The translations under genes were made by a program, and so were the position numbers. Under the pieces are notes generated by a model. The model did no database searches and had not been told where the DNA came from. It was given only the letters and a program-made list of their open reading frames with translations. Below, one piece after another: positions 18,468 through 26,683 of a stretch of 64,000 nt of DNA (its first letter is position 1; each line of letters begins with the position of its first letter). Source of the DNA: Nostoc sp. MS1 (GTDB taxonomy: Bacteria > Cyanobacteriota > Cyanobacteriia > Cyanobacteriales > Nostocaceae). The stretch lies in assembly GCF_019976755.1 (NCBI RefSeq), contig NZ_AP023441.1:496001-560000 (forward strand), read 5' to 3'.

Positions 18468-19298
18468 ATGGCTAACATCCATAAGCTAATTAACCAAATT
18501 GCTAGTGCAGAAGCCAAATTGTACAATACCCAATTCCTCGCGCCTTGTGTCAAGGGTGGACGAGTTCGCACAAGGGTAGCTGGGATGATTTACACCTTCA
18601 CGCCAAAGCCTAATCAGTTTGAAGGCTGGGGTATCTTTCAACCAATGGATGAGAAAACGGCAAAAGTTGTGGAGGAAGCCGACTTACCCCAAATCGCAGA
18701 ATATTTACAACACTTTCCCCAAATCCGACTGCGGTTAGCGCATAAATTACAGGGACAAACTTGGTTAGCATACCCCATCAATGAAGCTGATATACGTCAA
18801 CGAATGCAGGTAGTTAAACCACTTACTATCCATCTAGTAACTGAAGGTATTATCTTTGACCAAATCATTGCCCGATGGAATGGTCAATCTTGCTGGTTTG
18901 AAGAAGTTGATCGCCGTGCCGATCCGGCTATTGTAGAAACACTGCAATCTGCTGTGAAACATCTGATTCCAGTGGAAGAATTACAATTTAAAGGTATGAC
19001 TCCAGAAATCCGTACAGTCTACGAGTTAGCAACTGGGCGTATTCAGGACTTTAACCAACCCCAACAGGATGAAAAACGACTGAGAAAAGCATTACAGATG
19101 GGCGGGGGTGAATTAAAGCAATTTCAAGATCGCGGTGATTATTGGACAGTCGATTGGACAACCTCTGATGGTATTCGCCATAGTAGTGCGATCGCCAAAT
19201 CTGACTTGACTGTGATCAGTTCCGGTATTTGCTTAAGTGGATATGATAGCGACTTTGATTTGCAATCTTTAGTGGGTGTAATAGAACAAAAAGAGTAG
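18468..19298 (+). CDS. Conserved protein of unknown function next to ThiF-like gene
   Basis: 276 aa, ATG start. No signal peptide or membrane segment. It contains KGGRVRTRVAGMIYTFTP, WGIFQPMD, RLAHKLQGQTWLAYP and a long central beta-rich part. I do not recognise a catalytic motif. It looks like a conserved cytoplasmic cyanobacterial protein. It precedes the ThiF-like E1 gene by 154 bases on the same strand, suggesting a pair in which this protein could be the substrate or partner of an E1-type adenylation; this is inference. Confidence 0.75.
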   Translation: MANIHKLINQIASAEAKLYNTQFLAPCVKGGRVRTRVAGMIYTFTPKPNQFEGWGIFQPMDEKTAKVVEEADLPQIAEYLQHFPQIRLRLAHKLQGQTWLAYPINEADIRQRMQVVKPLTIHLVTEGIIFDQIIARWNGQSCWFEEVDRRADPAIVETLQSAVKHLIPVEELQFKGMTPEIRTVYELATGRIQDFNQPQQDEKRLRKALQMGGGELKQFQDRGDYWTVDWTTSDGIRHSSAIAKSDLTVISSGICLSGYDSDFDLQSLVGVIEQKE

Positions 19299-19452
19299 TA
19301 TATTCGCTTAAATACTTACTTTTCAAATCTTGGGGGTTGGTAATTGGTAATGGTAAAAAACAATTCAATTATCCATTCGTTATTACCTATTACCGACTAA
19401 ATCAACCATATCGAAAGTAATTAGCCAGACTGGATATTAATTACGAATTATT

Positions 19453-20085
19453 ATGAGTATCTTTTTTCACGAACAGCTTTACCGTAGCCATGCAGTAATG
19501 GCAAAGTTGAAAAACTATCCTATAACAATTTGTGGGGCTGGAGCATTAGGCGCTAACATAGCTGAAAACTTGGCTCGGTCTGGTTTTGAGAAACTAACGA
19601 TAATCGACCGCGATCGCATTGAGGAACGTAATCTTTCTACTCAACCATACTATCGTTCTGATGTAGGAGCATTCAAAGCAAAAATTTTGGGGAATAATCT
19701 ATATCGAGCAATTGGTACTAAAGTAGAAGCCAAAACCAAGGAATTAACACCAACAAACACAACTCAACTCCTCAAAGATAGTCAACTAATTGTTGATGTC
19801 TTTGATAATAGTGTGGCACGCCAAGCAGTGAAAGATTATGCTGAAAAGTTTAGCGTTCCTTGTATTCATGCTGGACTAGCAGCTGATTATGCAGAAGTAA
19901 TTTGGAATGAATCTTATCGCGTACCTTCCGACGTGAATGATGACGTTTGTGATTATCCCCTAGCGCGTAACTTAGTTATGTTAACTGTTGCTGTAACTTG
20001 TGAGGCGATTGTTTCATTTGTGGCTACAGCACAACAGCGTAACTTTACCATCACCTTGAAAGATTTAACTGTTATCGCAATTTAA
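19453..20085 (+). CDS. ThiF/HesA-like E1 adenylating protein
   Basis: 210 aa, shorter than full ThiF/MoeB proteins (about 240-390). The Rossmann ATP site GAGALGANIAENLARSGF and the following IIDRDRIEERNLSTQPYYRSDVGAFKA are clear, as is the Asp-containing VDVFDNSVARQAV. It lacks the four-Cys zinc site, and only a single Cys (DDVCDYP) lies near where E1 proteins have their catalytic cysteine. It may therefore adenylate a C-terminal glycine or another carboxylate without forming a stable thioester. The 276-aa gene upstream is its likely partner. Sulfur transfer for thiamin or molybdopterin is possible but not suggested by the context. Confidence 0.85.
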   Translation: MSIFFHEQLYRSHAVMAKLKNYPITICGAGALGANIAENLARSGFEKLTIIDRDRIEERNLSTQPYYRSDVGAFKAKILGNNLYRAIGTKVEAKTKELTPTNTTQLLKDSQLIVDVFDNSVARQAVKDYAEKFSVPCIHAGLAADYAEVIWNESYRVPSDVNDDVCDYPLARNLVMLTVAVTCEAIVSFVATAQQRNFTITLKDLTVIAI

Positions 20086-20090
20086 TCTGA

Positions 20091-20160
20091 GTAGGGTCGT
20101 ACATCTGTACGCCCCTACAGGTAATGAATGTGTTGCAAAGATTTTTTGAATTGGTATTAT
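20091..20160. repeat. Dispersed ~66-70-bp repeat, copy A
   Basis: It begins with an inverted repeat, GTAGGGTCGTACATCTGTAC then GCCCCTAC, and continues to GTGTTGCAAAG and TTTTTTGAATTGGTAT. The same arrangement occurs at 24346-24411. It immediately follows the ThiF-like gene and overlaps the end of the broken glutathione S-transferase gene. Confidence 0.7.
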
Positions 20161-20218
20161 TTTTGTGCTGCACCAACAGGGACAGGTTCACCCAGAATTT
20201 TGGCAAATCTTTCTAAAA
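20157..20218 (-). pseudogene. Displaced C-terminal end of glutathione S-transferase
   Basis: Minus-strand reading gives LERFAKILGEPVPVGAAQK and a stop. This joins in frame to the truncated glutathione S-transferase (ending PVDFYL) on the far side of the insertion sequence at 20219-21893. It is therefore the original C-terminal tail, cut off by the insertion. Confidence 0.85.
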
Positions 20219-21893
20219 AGGGCTTGCTGAAAAAGTCATTTCAAAGGAAGAGAAAAATTGATTAAGTAGTCAGTCCAGAAAAAAGATAAGTTTTTGTTGT
20301 TTAAGGTTTAATGAAATATCAGTTTCGATAATAGAAGAAGTAAAAAAAGACTCAGTTTTGAAAAATAGGCAAAAAAATACACAAAAAAGCCGTAATAGCA
20401 GAGTAGAAAGATTCATAACTAAAAAAGTTATGGCAATAGCGGTGAAAGAAGTATGAGGAAGTTTAGCCATAACTCTACCAAGGCTAAATCTTCGTTTACC
20501 TTGTCCAAACTTGCCCTCAATACAATTACGAATCCTTTCGTCATAAGCGGCTTGTTTCTTCTTTTCAGGGCTGACATTTTGGGGGGGTCTACCTAGTGGT
20601 GGGCCACTAATTCTAATTCCCCTTTCTTGACACCAAGCTCGATTCTCCCTCGTCCGATAAATCTTATCAACATGAACTGATTCAGGATAATATCCGGTGT
20701 AGTTTTTGTATGCTTCTACTTGTGATTTTAAGTCTCCTGATTCGTTAAAGTTGTCCCAACTAATATGGTCTAAAAATACATAGCCATCATAGTAACTAGC
20801 TGAAAACTTAGCCCCAAACTCTACTGTTCTCCCGGCTTTACCTCGGATAATCGGACGAATGTGTGGTTGGTTTAAACTGACAATGCGGTCTTGTATACTA
20901 ATTTTTTGATTTTCATATAACCATAACTGTTGACGATAAACTTCTGCTACTACTAGCAACATCTTATATTGACTGTTGCTCAGTTTTAATAGTGACGCAC
21001 CTAAATTTATTAGCTGCTGAATATGAGTTAAATTTCTGTTGATATATTGCAGTTGCTTTCTGATAGCTTTCCTTCTTTCTTTAACTGTTGGTTTTCTTTT
21101 CTTGGCTACTGCTAAATAATCCTTTCTTGCTTTGTTTCTGTAGGTTCTTGGTTTGTTGATATTTCTTACTAATAAGGACTTATATAATGTATCTATGATT
21201 GTTTCTGTTTGCTTTCTGGCTTGATTTAATAATCCTAAATCTGTCGGATAACTTATGTCTGCTGGCGCACAACTAGCATCTAATATTAATTTTCCTCTAT
21301 TGGCTGGCTTACTTTTTGAATCCTCGACCTCTGGCTTTTTTGCTCTTACTTCTACCTCCTGTTTATTTTCTAACATCTTCCTGACTATTTCTTGATTGAT
21401 TTTATTGACTAATTCTATATCTATCCTTTCTCTAAAATGAACTAGCATTGACGGGTCAAATGCAGATTCATTACTATATGCTGACATTCCTATAAAGTAT
21501 TGCAGATACGGGTTCTCCCGAATTTGTTCTACTGTCTCTCTGTCACTTATTCCTAATTTTTCTTTAATTATTAATGCTCCCAACGCCATTCTAAATGTTT
21601 TGGCTGGCGCTCCCATTCTTGCTGAAAATATTTCTGCGTACTCTGCTTCAAATTTTGACCAAGGTATCATGTTCGCCATGATTACCCATCGGTTATCTGA
21701 CGCTAGTTTTCCCCCAAAGGGTAGTTCAAAGTTTTCTGCTGCTTTTTCTTGCTTTTGCGCTCTTCGATACATTTTAACGCAACTTGCTACAAGGATTTTT
21801 ACTTATCTTACCCTTTTTCTTTTCACCTTATTTTTCTTTCCTGACCCTGAAACTCTTCATTCTGCTATCTTTCGCCCTTATTCAGCCAGCCCT
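20219..21893 (-). mobile_element. IS element copy 1 (DUF772/IS5-IS1182-like), inserted in a GST gene
   Basis: 1675 bp, one transposase gene. Terminal inverted repeats are AGGGCTTGCTGAAAAAG at the left end and, read inward, AGGGCTGGCTGAATAAG at the right end (15 of 17 alike). A short target duplication, TAAA, lies at 20214-20217 and 21893-21896; the exact boundary is ambiguous by one or two bases. It interrupts a glutathione S-transferase gene. The second copy is at 28251-29925 in the opposite orientation. Confidence 0.9.
20270..21772 (-). CDS. Transposase of IS copy 1
   Basis: 500 aa. The N-terminal DUF772-type domain (WVIMANMIPWSKFEAEYAEI, ALGALIIKEKLGISDRETVEQIRENPYLQYFIG) is found in IS5/IS1182-group DDE transposases. 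DDE-type residues include LILDASCAPADISYPTD (first Asp), VHVDKIYRTRENR (second Asp) and the late IRNCIEGKFGQGKRRFSLG with the Glu. The reading frame is intact and the protein is identical to that of copy 2, so the element is recent and probably active. Confidence 0.93.
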   Translation of the reverse strand: MYRRAQKQEKAAENFELPFGGKLASDNRWVIMANMIPWSKFEAEYAEIFSARMGAPAKTFRMALGALIIKEKLGISDRETVEQIRENPYLQYFIGMSAYSNESAFDPSMLVHFRERIDIELVNKINQEIVRKMLENKQEVEVRAKKPEVEDSKSKPANRGKLILDASCAPADISYPTDLGLLNQARKQTETIIDTLYKSLLVRNINKPRTYRNKARKDYLAVAKKRKPTVKERRKAIRKQLQYINRNLTHIQQLINLGASLLKLSNSQYKMLLVVAEVYRQQLWLYENQKISIQDRIVSLNQPHIRPIIRGKAGRTVEFGAKFSASYYDGYVFLDHISWDNFNESGDLKSQVEAYKNYTGYYPESVHVDKIYRTRENRAWCQERGIRISGPPLGRPPQNVSPEKKKQAAYDERIRNCIEGKFGQGKRRFSLGRVMAKLPHTSFTAIAITFLVMNLSTLLLRLFCVFFCLFFKTESFFTSSIIETDISLNLKQQKLIFFLD

Positions 21894-22507
21894 AAATAGA
21901 AGTCTACAGGATTAGCTACTGATTGAATTGAGGCGCGCTCGCGTACCAAATTCCACCATGTATGCAAACGAGGCGTTTCTGCTGGGAGTGTAAATTTACG
22001 GAAGTATTCTAACAGTGGTAGGCGTTCAAACCAAGGATAGAAGCTGATATCAACCAGACTAAACTGATCGCCTAAGAAATATTCACCTTCACCAAAGGCT
22101 TCTTGTTCTATATATAAAAGTGCTTCTGTAAACTCTTTTCGTCCTTGTTCCTGTTCTTGGCTATCTTTACCGCGTAGGAATTTGTTAAATGCAGGGACAA
22201 AGCGAGTATTAGCGTAGTCTATCCAGATACGAGCGATCGCTTTCTTGGCTGAATCACGAGGTAATAACGCTGGTTCTGGGAAAACTTCATCTAGATATTC
22301 ATTGATAATGGCAGACTCGTAAATTACAACATCGCCATGCTTAATAGTCGGAACTTTACCATAACGGGAAATTTGCGTATAACCTTCTGGCTTGTCCTGT
22401 AAATTAATTTCTATCGGAGTAAAATCAATATCTTTCTCCAGTAAAACTACACGGGTACGTTGCGAGAAGGTAGATGCTTTAGCGAAGTAAAGTTGTACGT
22501 TGCTCAT
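21878..22507 (-). pseudogene. Glutathione S-transferase, truncated by IS insertion
   Basis: 209 aa as it stands. The N-terminal thioredoxin-fold domain (VQLYFAKASTFSQRTRVVLL, VPTIKHGDVVIYESAIINEYLDE) binds glutathione in this family, and the helical C-terminal domain follows. The insertion sequence enters after PVDFYL, and the last residues and stop codon (GLAE, stop) come from its terminal repeat. About 18 original C-terminal residues are now at 20157-20218. The core fold is complete, so the shortened protein might still work. Substrate unknown; this class often handles electrophiles or stress products. Confidence 0.85.
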
Positions 22508-22586
22508 TAAATTCTTTCCTTGTAATTATTGAAGACACAAATTATTTCCATTGCCCAGTTCTCACCAGAGCAATACTGTTTAATAC

Positions 22587-22940
22587 TTGCATTATCCCGA
22601 ATGGAACAACCAAACCCTAAAAGCATTTTTGAACGAAGCTTCCTTAGAAATAATTGTCTTTAAAGGTGATGAGCGTTCAAAGGAAGTAGCGAAACACAGT
22701 TACCTATGGCATCAGTCACCAGATGAAGCTATAGCTTTTATCAAAAAGGTATCTCATAAAGATGCAGAGGCTATTGTATTACCTTGTACAGCATGGAGAA
22801 CATTTGAAGCGATCGCACAATTAGAGGCTGAATTAAATATTCCTGTAATTACAGCCAACCAAGCCACAATATGGAGTTTAGCAAAACACGCTGCTCTTGA
22901 GTTTGCACTTCATCCAAAGAGTATATTATTTGACAGCTAA
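22587..22940 (+). pseudogene. Asp/Glu racemase-type (maleate isomerase-like) C-terminal fragment
   Basis: The stretch AIVLPCTAWRTFEAIAQLEAELNIPVITANQATIWSLAKHAAL matches the C-terminal half of maleate cis-trans isomerase/arylmalonate decarboxylase proteins, including the second catalytic Cys (LPCTAWRT). Such proteins are about 240 aa; only about 115 residues remain, beginning at a TTG in the promoter zone of the glutathione S-transferase gene. The first catalytic Cys and N-terminal half are missing, so I read it as a remnant. Confidence 0.7.
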
Positions 22941-22973
22941 CTACGATTTCTGGAACTGGTATTAATTTCAAAA

Positions 22974-23008
22974 TAAAAAGCGCCCCCAATTGGGGGCACT
23001 TTTTATTT
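22974..23008 (-). terminator. Strong hairpin terminator of psbA
   Basis: The stem GTGCCCCC/GGGGGCGC closes on an AATT loop and is flanked by A-run and T-run on the two sides, so it works as a rho-independent terminator in both directions. It begins 22 bases after the psbA stop and also follows the racemase remnant on the other strand. Confidence 0.85.
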
Positions 23009-23029
23009 TATTCAGCTAAAGCTTCGGAA

Positions 23030-24112
23030 TTAACCGTGGATAGCAGGAGCGCTTAATGCAACAGGAGCAGCATCGCCAGCAGCCAAGTCTAAGGGGAAGT
23101 TGTGAGCGTTACGCTCGTGCATGACTTCCATACCCAAGTTAGCGCGGTTGATGATGTCAGCCCAGGTGTTGATGACACGACCTTGTGAGTCGATGATCGA
23201 CTGGTTGAAGTTGAAACCGTTGAGGTTGAACGCCATTGTGCTTACACCCAACGCGGTGAACCAGATACCAACTACGGGCCATGCAGCTAGGAAGAAGTGC
23301 AAGGAACGGGAGTTGTTGAAGGATGCGTATTGGAAGATTAAGCGTCCGAAGTAACCGTGTGCTGCAACGATGTTGTAGGTTTCTTCTTCTTGTCCGAATT
23401 TGTAACCGTAGTTTTGTGATTCGTTCTCGGTTGTTTCACGAACCAAAGAGGAAGTTACCAATGAACCGTGCATTGCACTGAACAAAGAACCACCGAATAC
23501 ACCAGCCACACCTAACATGTGGAAGGGGTGCATCAGGATGTTGTGTTCTGCTTGGAACACGATCATGAAGTTGAATGTACCACTGATACCCAAGGGCATT
23601 CCATCTGAGAAGGAACCTTGTCCGATGGGGTAGATCAAGAATACTGCGGTTGCTGCTGCTACTGGAGCAGAGAATGCTAGGCAGATCCAAGGACGCATAC
23701 CCAAGCGGTAGGATAATTCCCACTCACGACCGAGGTAGCAGAATACGCCGATTAGGAAGTGGAATACTACTAATTGGTAAGGGCCACCGTTGTACAACCA
23801 CTCATCTAAGGATGCTGCTTCCCAAATTGGGTAGAAGTGTAAACCAATTGCGTTAGAAGAAGGAACAACTGCACCAGAGATGATGTTGTTTCCATATAGT
23901 AAGGAACCAGCTACGGGTTCGCGGATACCATCGATGTCTACTGGAGGTGCGGCGATGAAGGCGATGATGAAGCAGGTGGTTGCAGCTAGCAAGGTGGGGA
24001 TCATGAGTACGCCGAACCAACCGATGTATAGGCGGTTGTTGGTGCTGGTGATCCAGTTGCAGAACTGCTCCCATACGTTGGCGCTTTGGCGCTGTTGTAA
24101 GGTTGCTGTCAT
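23030..24112 (-). CDS. psbA: Photosystem II D1 protein, high-light (Glu130) form
   Basis: 360 aa, full length. D1 binds P680, pheophytin, QB and the Mn4CaO5 cluster in the thylakoid membrane. Key residues are in place: Glu130 (the pheophytin contact; Gln130 marks the low-light form), Tyr161 (YZ), Asp170, His190, His198, His215, Ser264 of the QB/herbicide pocket, and His332, Glu333, His337, Asp342 and Ala344. The C-terminal extension after Ala344 (GDAAPVALSAPAIHG) is removed by CtpA. Five membrane helices. It stands alone with its own terminator. Glu130 marks it as one of the light- or stress-induced copies; other psbA genes must be elsewhere in the genome. Confidence 0.98.
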   Translation of the reverse strand: MTATLQQRQSANVWEQFCNWITSTNNRLYIGWFGVLMIPTLLAATTCFIIAFIAAPPVDIDGIREPVAGSLLYGNNIISGAVVPSSNAIGLHFYPIWEAASLDEWLYNGGPYQLVVFHFLIGVFCYLGREWELSYRLGMRPWICLAFSAPVAAATAVFLIYPIGQGSFSDGMPLGISGTFNFMIVFQAEHNILMHPFHMLGVAGVFGGSLFSAMHGSLVTSSLVRETTENESQNYGYKFGQEEETYNIVAAHGYFGRLIFQYASFNNSRSLHFFLAAWPVVGIWFTALGVSTMAFNLNGFNFNQSIIDSQGRVINTWADIINRANLGMEVMHERNAHNFPLDLAAGDAAPVALSAPAIHG

Positions 24113-24504
24113 AATTTTATGATTGCGGTTGCGTTTTGTACGCAGGAATAATTGCTTATGTCTATTATCTTAGAGTCTTTGTAACAGATTGTAAAGGTAT
24201 TTAACAAAATTAATACTTATGCTTAATATAAGATAATCTTATAACTAACTTCATACCTGTATTTGAACAATTCTTTCTCTTATTCCAAAACGGTCAGACT
24301 CTTTTACTGACAACAATTTGAAAAAATAATGGAACAGATACTTGGATAGGGGCGTATAGCTTTATGCCCCTACAAATAACAGACGTGTTGCAAATCTTTT
24401 TTGAATTGGTAAGACTTGGCTTCGGCAGCTTTGTTAAGTTGCTGCTCGTTCACGAGATTTTCAAGGTACTTCCCACTCAGCACGGGCTAAACGCCCAGAT
24501 ACCA
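24113..24504. other. psbA upstream region and dispersed repeats
   Basis: 392 bases. The first 130 or so form the psbA leader and promoter zone (minus strand); no classical -35/-10 pair is certain. A dispersed repeat lies at 24346-24411 and a second one at 24475-24521. Between them a 37-codon minus-strand frame from a GTG (reading YLENLVNEQQLNKAAEAK in part) looks like a gene remnant, but I cannot assign it. Confidence 0.5.
24346..24411. repeat. Dispersed ~66-bp repeat, copy B
   Basis: ATAGGGGCGTATAGC, then TTTATGCCCCTAC, form an inverted repeat and are followed by GTGTTGCAAATC and TTTTTTGAATTGGTA. It matches copy A at 20091-20160 in order and spacing. Its 3' motif TTTGAATTGGTATT also appears alone near 28200 and 25580. 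Confidence 0.7.
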
Positions 24505-24521
24505 CTAAGATGACTCAGCAC
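24475..24521. repeat. Dispersed repeat with GGGCTAAACGCC core, copy 1
   Basis: ACTCAGCACGGGCTAAACGC through CACTAAGATGACTCAGCAC. A related copy is at 33787-33833 (ACTCACAACGGGCTAAACGC ... AACTCAGCAC). This copy contains the stop codon of the alpha/beta hydrolase; the other starts right after a permease stop codon. Confidence 0.65.
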
Positions 24522-25368
24522 GACGCACGAAAGGTAAAAGGTCTTCTAGGATGGTTTTGTGATAGTGTTCTTGGGGGTAGTGACCGACGTTGTTGAGTTT
24601 GATTAATTCGGCATTGGGAACAGTATCAGCAAACTTTTGTGCGACCTCTACAGGCAGCCAAGGGTCAATCATGCCCCATTGAATTAAAATGGGTTGTTGC
24701 CATTGTTTAAAGCCTGATTCAATTTCTGTCATGGCTATTGGGAGTTGCAGGTTGCGAATCGTTGTTAAAAGCGCCCGTCCCACAGCAGAGGTTTTCAAGA
24801 ATGGTCGGCGATAAATATCTAAATCTTTGTCTTCGATGCGATAACGACTACCACCTTCTAGCGTCCTGTCGATTAATAATGGGTCTTGTGTCATCATGTC
24901 ACCGACAAAAGGTAGACCCATTTGTTTCAACTTCCACGGTAATTTGGCATCTGTGGAAATTGGCGCATTGAGGATGGCTATATTGGCAATTTGTTCAGGA
25001 TATTTTAAGGCATATTGTAGACCGATAGACCCTAGAAAACCTTGAACAACTAGAGAAAAACGCTCCAGTTCTAATGCTTGAACGAATGCTGCTAAGGCTG
25101 TGATGTATGCTTCGGTGGTATAGGCGAAGTCTTGTTTTTCCGGCTTGGCAGAAAAGCCAGAACCAATCCAATCTGGTGCGATCGCTCTTGTTCCTTGACT
25201 ACCTAATGCTGGTAATATATTACGCCAACTGTAACTCTGTGAAGGTATGCCGTGTAGAAACAATACAGGTAACAAGTCAGTTCTACCAATTGGTGCAGCT
25301 TCCCGATAAAACCATTCTAAAGAATTTACTGTTATTTTATTTTCTGTGATTGACACGTTTTTTTCCAA
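24505..25368 (-). CDS. Alpha/beta-hydrolase-fold protein lacking the nucleophile
   Basis: 287 aa, haloalkane dehalogenase/epoxide hydrolase-like in overall pattern: LFLHGIPSQSYSWRNILPAL, APDWIGSGFS, and C-terminal acid (QWGMIDPWLP) and His (NNVGHYPQE) regions. At the nucleophile elbow, where relatives have VVHDWGG or GHSMGG, it reads VVQGFLGS, so the Asp/Ser position is Gly. With His and acid kept but no nucleophile, ordinary ester or halide hydrolysis is unlikely; it may be a binding protein or use another mechanism. The protein end (RAESS) and stop lie in a dispersed repeat. Single gene, no clear operon. Confidence 0.85.
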   Translation of the reverse strand: MEKNVSITENKITVNSLEWFYREAAPIGRTDLLPVLFLHGIPSQSYSWRNILPALGSQGTRAIAPDWIGSGFSAKPEKQDFAYTTEAYITALAAFVQALELERFSLVVQGFLGSIGLQYALKYPEQIANIAILNAPISTDAKLPWKLKQMGLPFVGDMMTQDPLLIDRTLEGGSRYRIEDKDLDIYRRPFLKTSAVGRALLTTIRNLQLPIAMTEIESGFKQWQQPILIQWGMIDPWLPVEVAQKFADTVPNAELIKLNNVGHYPQEHYHKTILEDLLPFVRRAESS

Positions 25369-25370
25369 AT

Positions 25371-25437
25371 AGTCATTAGTTATTAGTCATTAGTCCATAG
25401 TCAACAGTCCATAGTCAACAGTCCATAGTCCATAGTT
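25371..25437. repeat. STRR heptamer tract (TAGTCAT/CATAGTC/CAACAGT units)
   Basis: Tandem 7-bp units such as AGTCATT, AGTCCAT and AGTCAAC, about nine in a row, upstream of the alpha/beta hydrolase gene. This is the short tandemly repeated repetitive DNA known from heterocystous cyanobacteria. It is followed by a pyrimidine-rich CTCCCTCATC/CCCCACTCC tract. Confidence 0.85.
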
Positions 25438-25550
25438 ACTCTCCCTCATCCCCCTCATCTTCTCCACTCCCCACTCCTCTTAATTGATACAATTTCACAA
25501 AAAACCTGATACAGATGCAAACGCTTAAACCTTTGCTACGTATCACTTTC

Positions 25551-26666
25551 TTAATTTTGAATTTTGAATTTTGAATTTTGAATTGGTATGAGAATCTTCT
25601 CACGAATTGCCTGAGCGGTGGCGGGTGCGAGTAAAACGCCGTTGCGATAGTGTCCAGTTGCTAACAGGACGTTACTAAAGCCTGGTAATTCATCAATTAC
25701 TGGTGCGGGACGACCTTCAGGACGGGGGCGTAAGCCTGACCAAGTGCGGATGATTTCGGCTGTTGCTAATTCTGGACAGAAAGAAATAGCTTGTTGTCTG
25801 ACAGATTCTAGTAATTCTTGATTAGGGGGAATTTCATCACCATTTGTCGGAAATTCTACTGTTGCACCTATCCAATAGTCTCCACCACCTACAGGGACTA
25901 TATGCACATCATTACCTGTAATTGCTGGTTGAAAATCGGGATTTCCTAATGAATGCCCTAAGCGCACTTGCAAAGCTTGTCCCAGCACAGGACGAATATC
26001 TATTGTTTGGTTGAGTTGTGCTGTTATGGGAGTGGAACCTAAACCAGCCGAGACAATAATCCAATCAGCATTGATTTTACCTTCTGTTGTCTCAACGGAC
26101 GTGTATTTGTTGCCTTCTATTGTGACGATACCTAATACAGTTACGCCAAATTTAAAAGTTACACCATTGTATTCGGCAGCCTCAACTAAGGCTAATGTTA
26201 AGGCAGTGGGGTCTAATTGACGGTCTTGTGGAGAGTAGACAGCGCCAGTAATCTGCGGATTATTGAATTGAGGGCAAATAGCTTTGAGTTTGGCTGTATC
26301 CCAGATTTCTAATTGCCAGCCTTGAGAGTGGCGAATGGCTGCTAATTTCTCCCAGTCTTCTGTTTTTTCTGCTTCCAGGCAAAGACTGAGAATACCTTGA
26401 CGATTGAAAGGGATTTTACGTCCTGTGATGGTTTCGAGTTCAGGAATTAAAGTTTCATAACGCTGGATGCTATATTGCCGCATCTGCCAAGCCTTGCCTT
26501 TGACTTTTTGGCTGATGATGCCTACTAAAACACCCAGTGCTGCACCTGTAGAAGCTTGCGCGGGTGGTTGTTTGTCAAAAACTGTAATTTTGATTCCTGG
26601 CACTTGGGACAGTTCGTAGGCGATCGCCGCCCCAACTACGCCACAACCGATTATCGCTACGTTCAT
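25551..26666 (-). CDS. FAD-dependent oxidoreductase (DAO/glycine oxidase-like)
   Basis: 371 aa. N-terminal dinucleotide site IIGCGVVGAAIAYELS and ExxK-like FDKQPPAQAS are typical of D-amino-acid oxidase/glycine oxidase (DadA/ThiO) flavoproteins. The later FAD motif is GHYRNGVLLAPATA, and TWSGLRPRPEGRPAP contains the substrate Arg region. It probably oxidises an amine or amino acid to an imine with O2. In cyanobacteria a similar protein is ThiO fused to ThiG; here there is no ThiG domain. The last residues (IQNSKFKIQN) are encoded by the tandem AATTTTG repeat, so the C-terminus has been changed by repeat expansion. Confidence 0.88.
   Translation of the reverse strand: MNVAIIGCGVVGAAIAYELSQVPGIKITVFDKQPPAQASTGAALGVLVGIISQKVKGKAWQMRQYSIQRYETLIPELETITGRKIPFNRQGILSLCLEAEKTEDWEKLAAIRHSQGWQLEIWDTAKLKAICPQFNNPQITGAVYSPQDRQLDPTALTLALVEAAEYNGVTFKFGVTVLGIVTIEGNKYTSVETTEGKINADWIIVSAGLGSTPITAQLNQTIDIRPVLGQALQVRLGHSLGNPDFQPAITGNDVHIVPVGGGDYWIGATVEFPTNGDEIPPNQELLESVRQQAISFCPELATAEIIRTWSGLRPRPEGRPAPVIDELPGFSNVLLATGHYRNGVLLAPATAQAIREKILIPIQNSKFKIQN
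25553..25586. repeat. Tandem AATTTTG heptamer repeat (STRR)
   Basis: Four perfect copies of AATTTTG followed by AATTGG. The tract overlaps the 3' end of the FAD oxidoreductase and encodes its last residues. Confidence 0.9.
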
Positions 26667-26683
26667 GAGTGTTGTTTAGTGAA

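Noticed and set aside
24388..24492. 37-codon minus-strand frame (YLENLVNEQQLNKAAEAK)
   Set aside because: Too short and located between two repeats; it may be a remnant but no family could be named.
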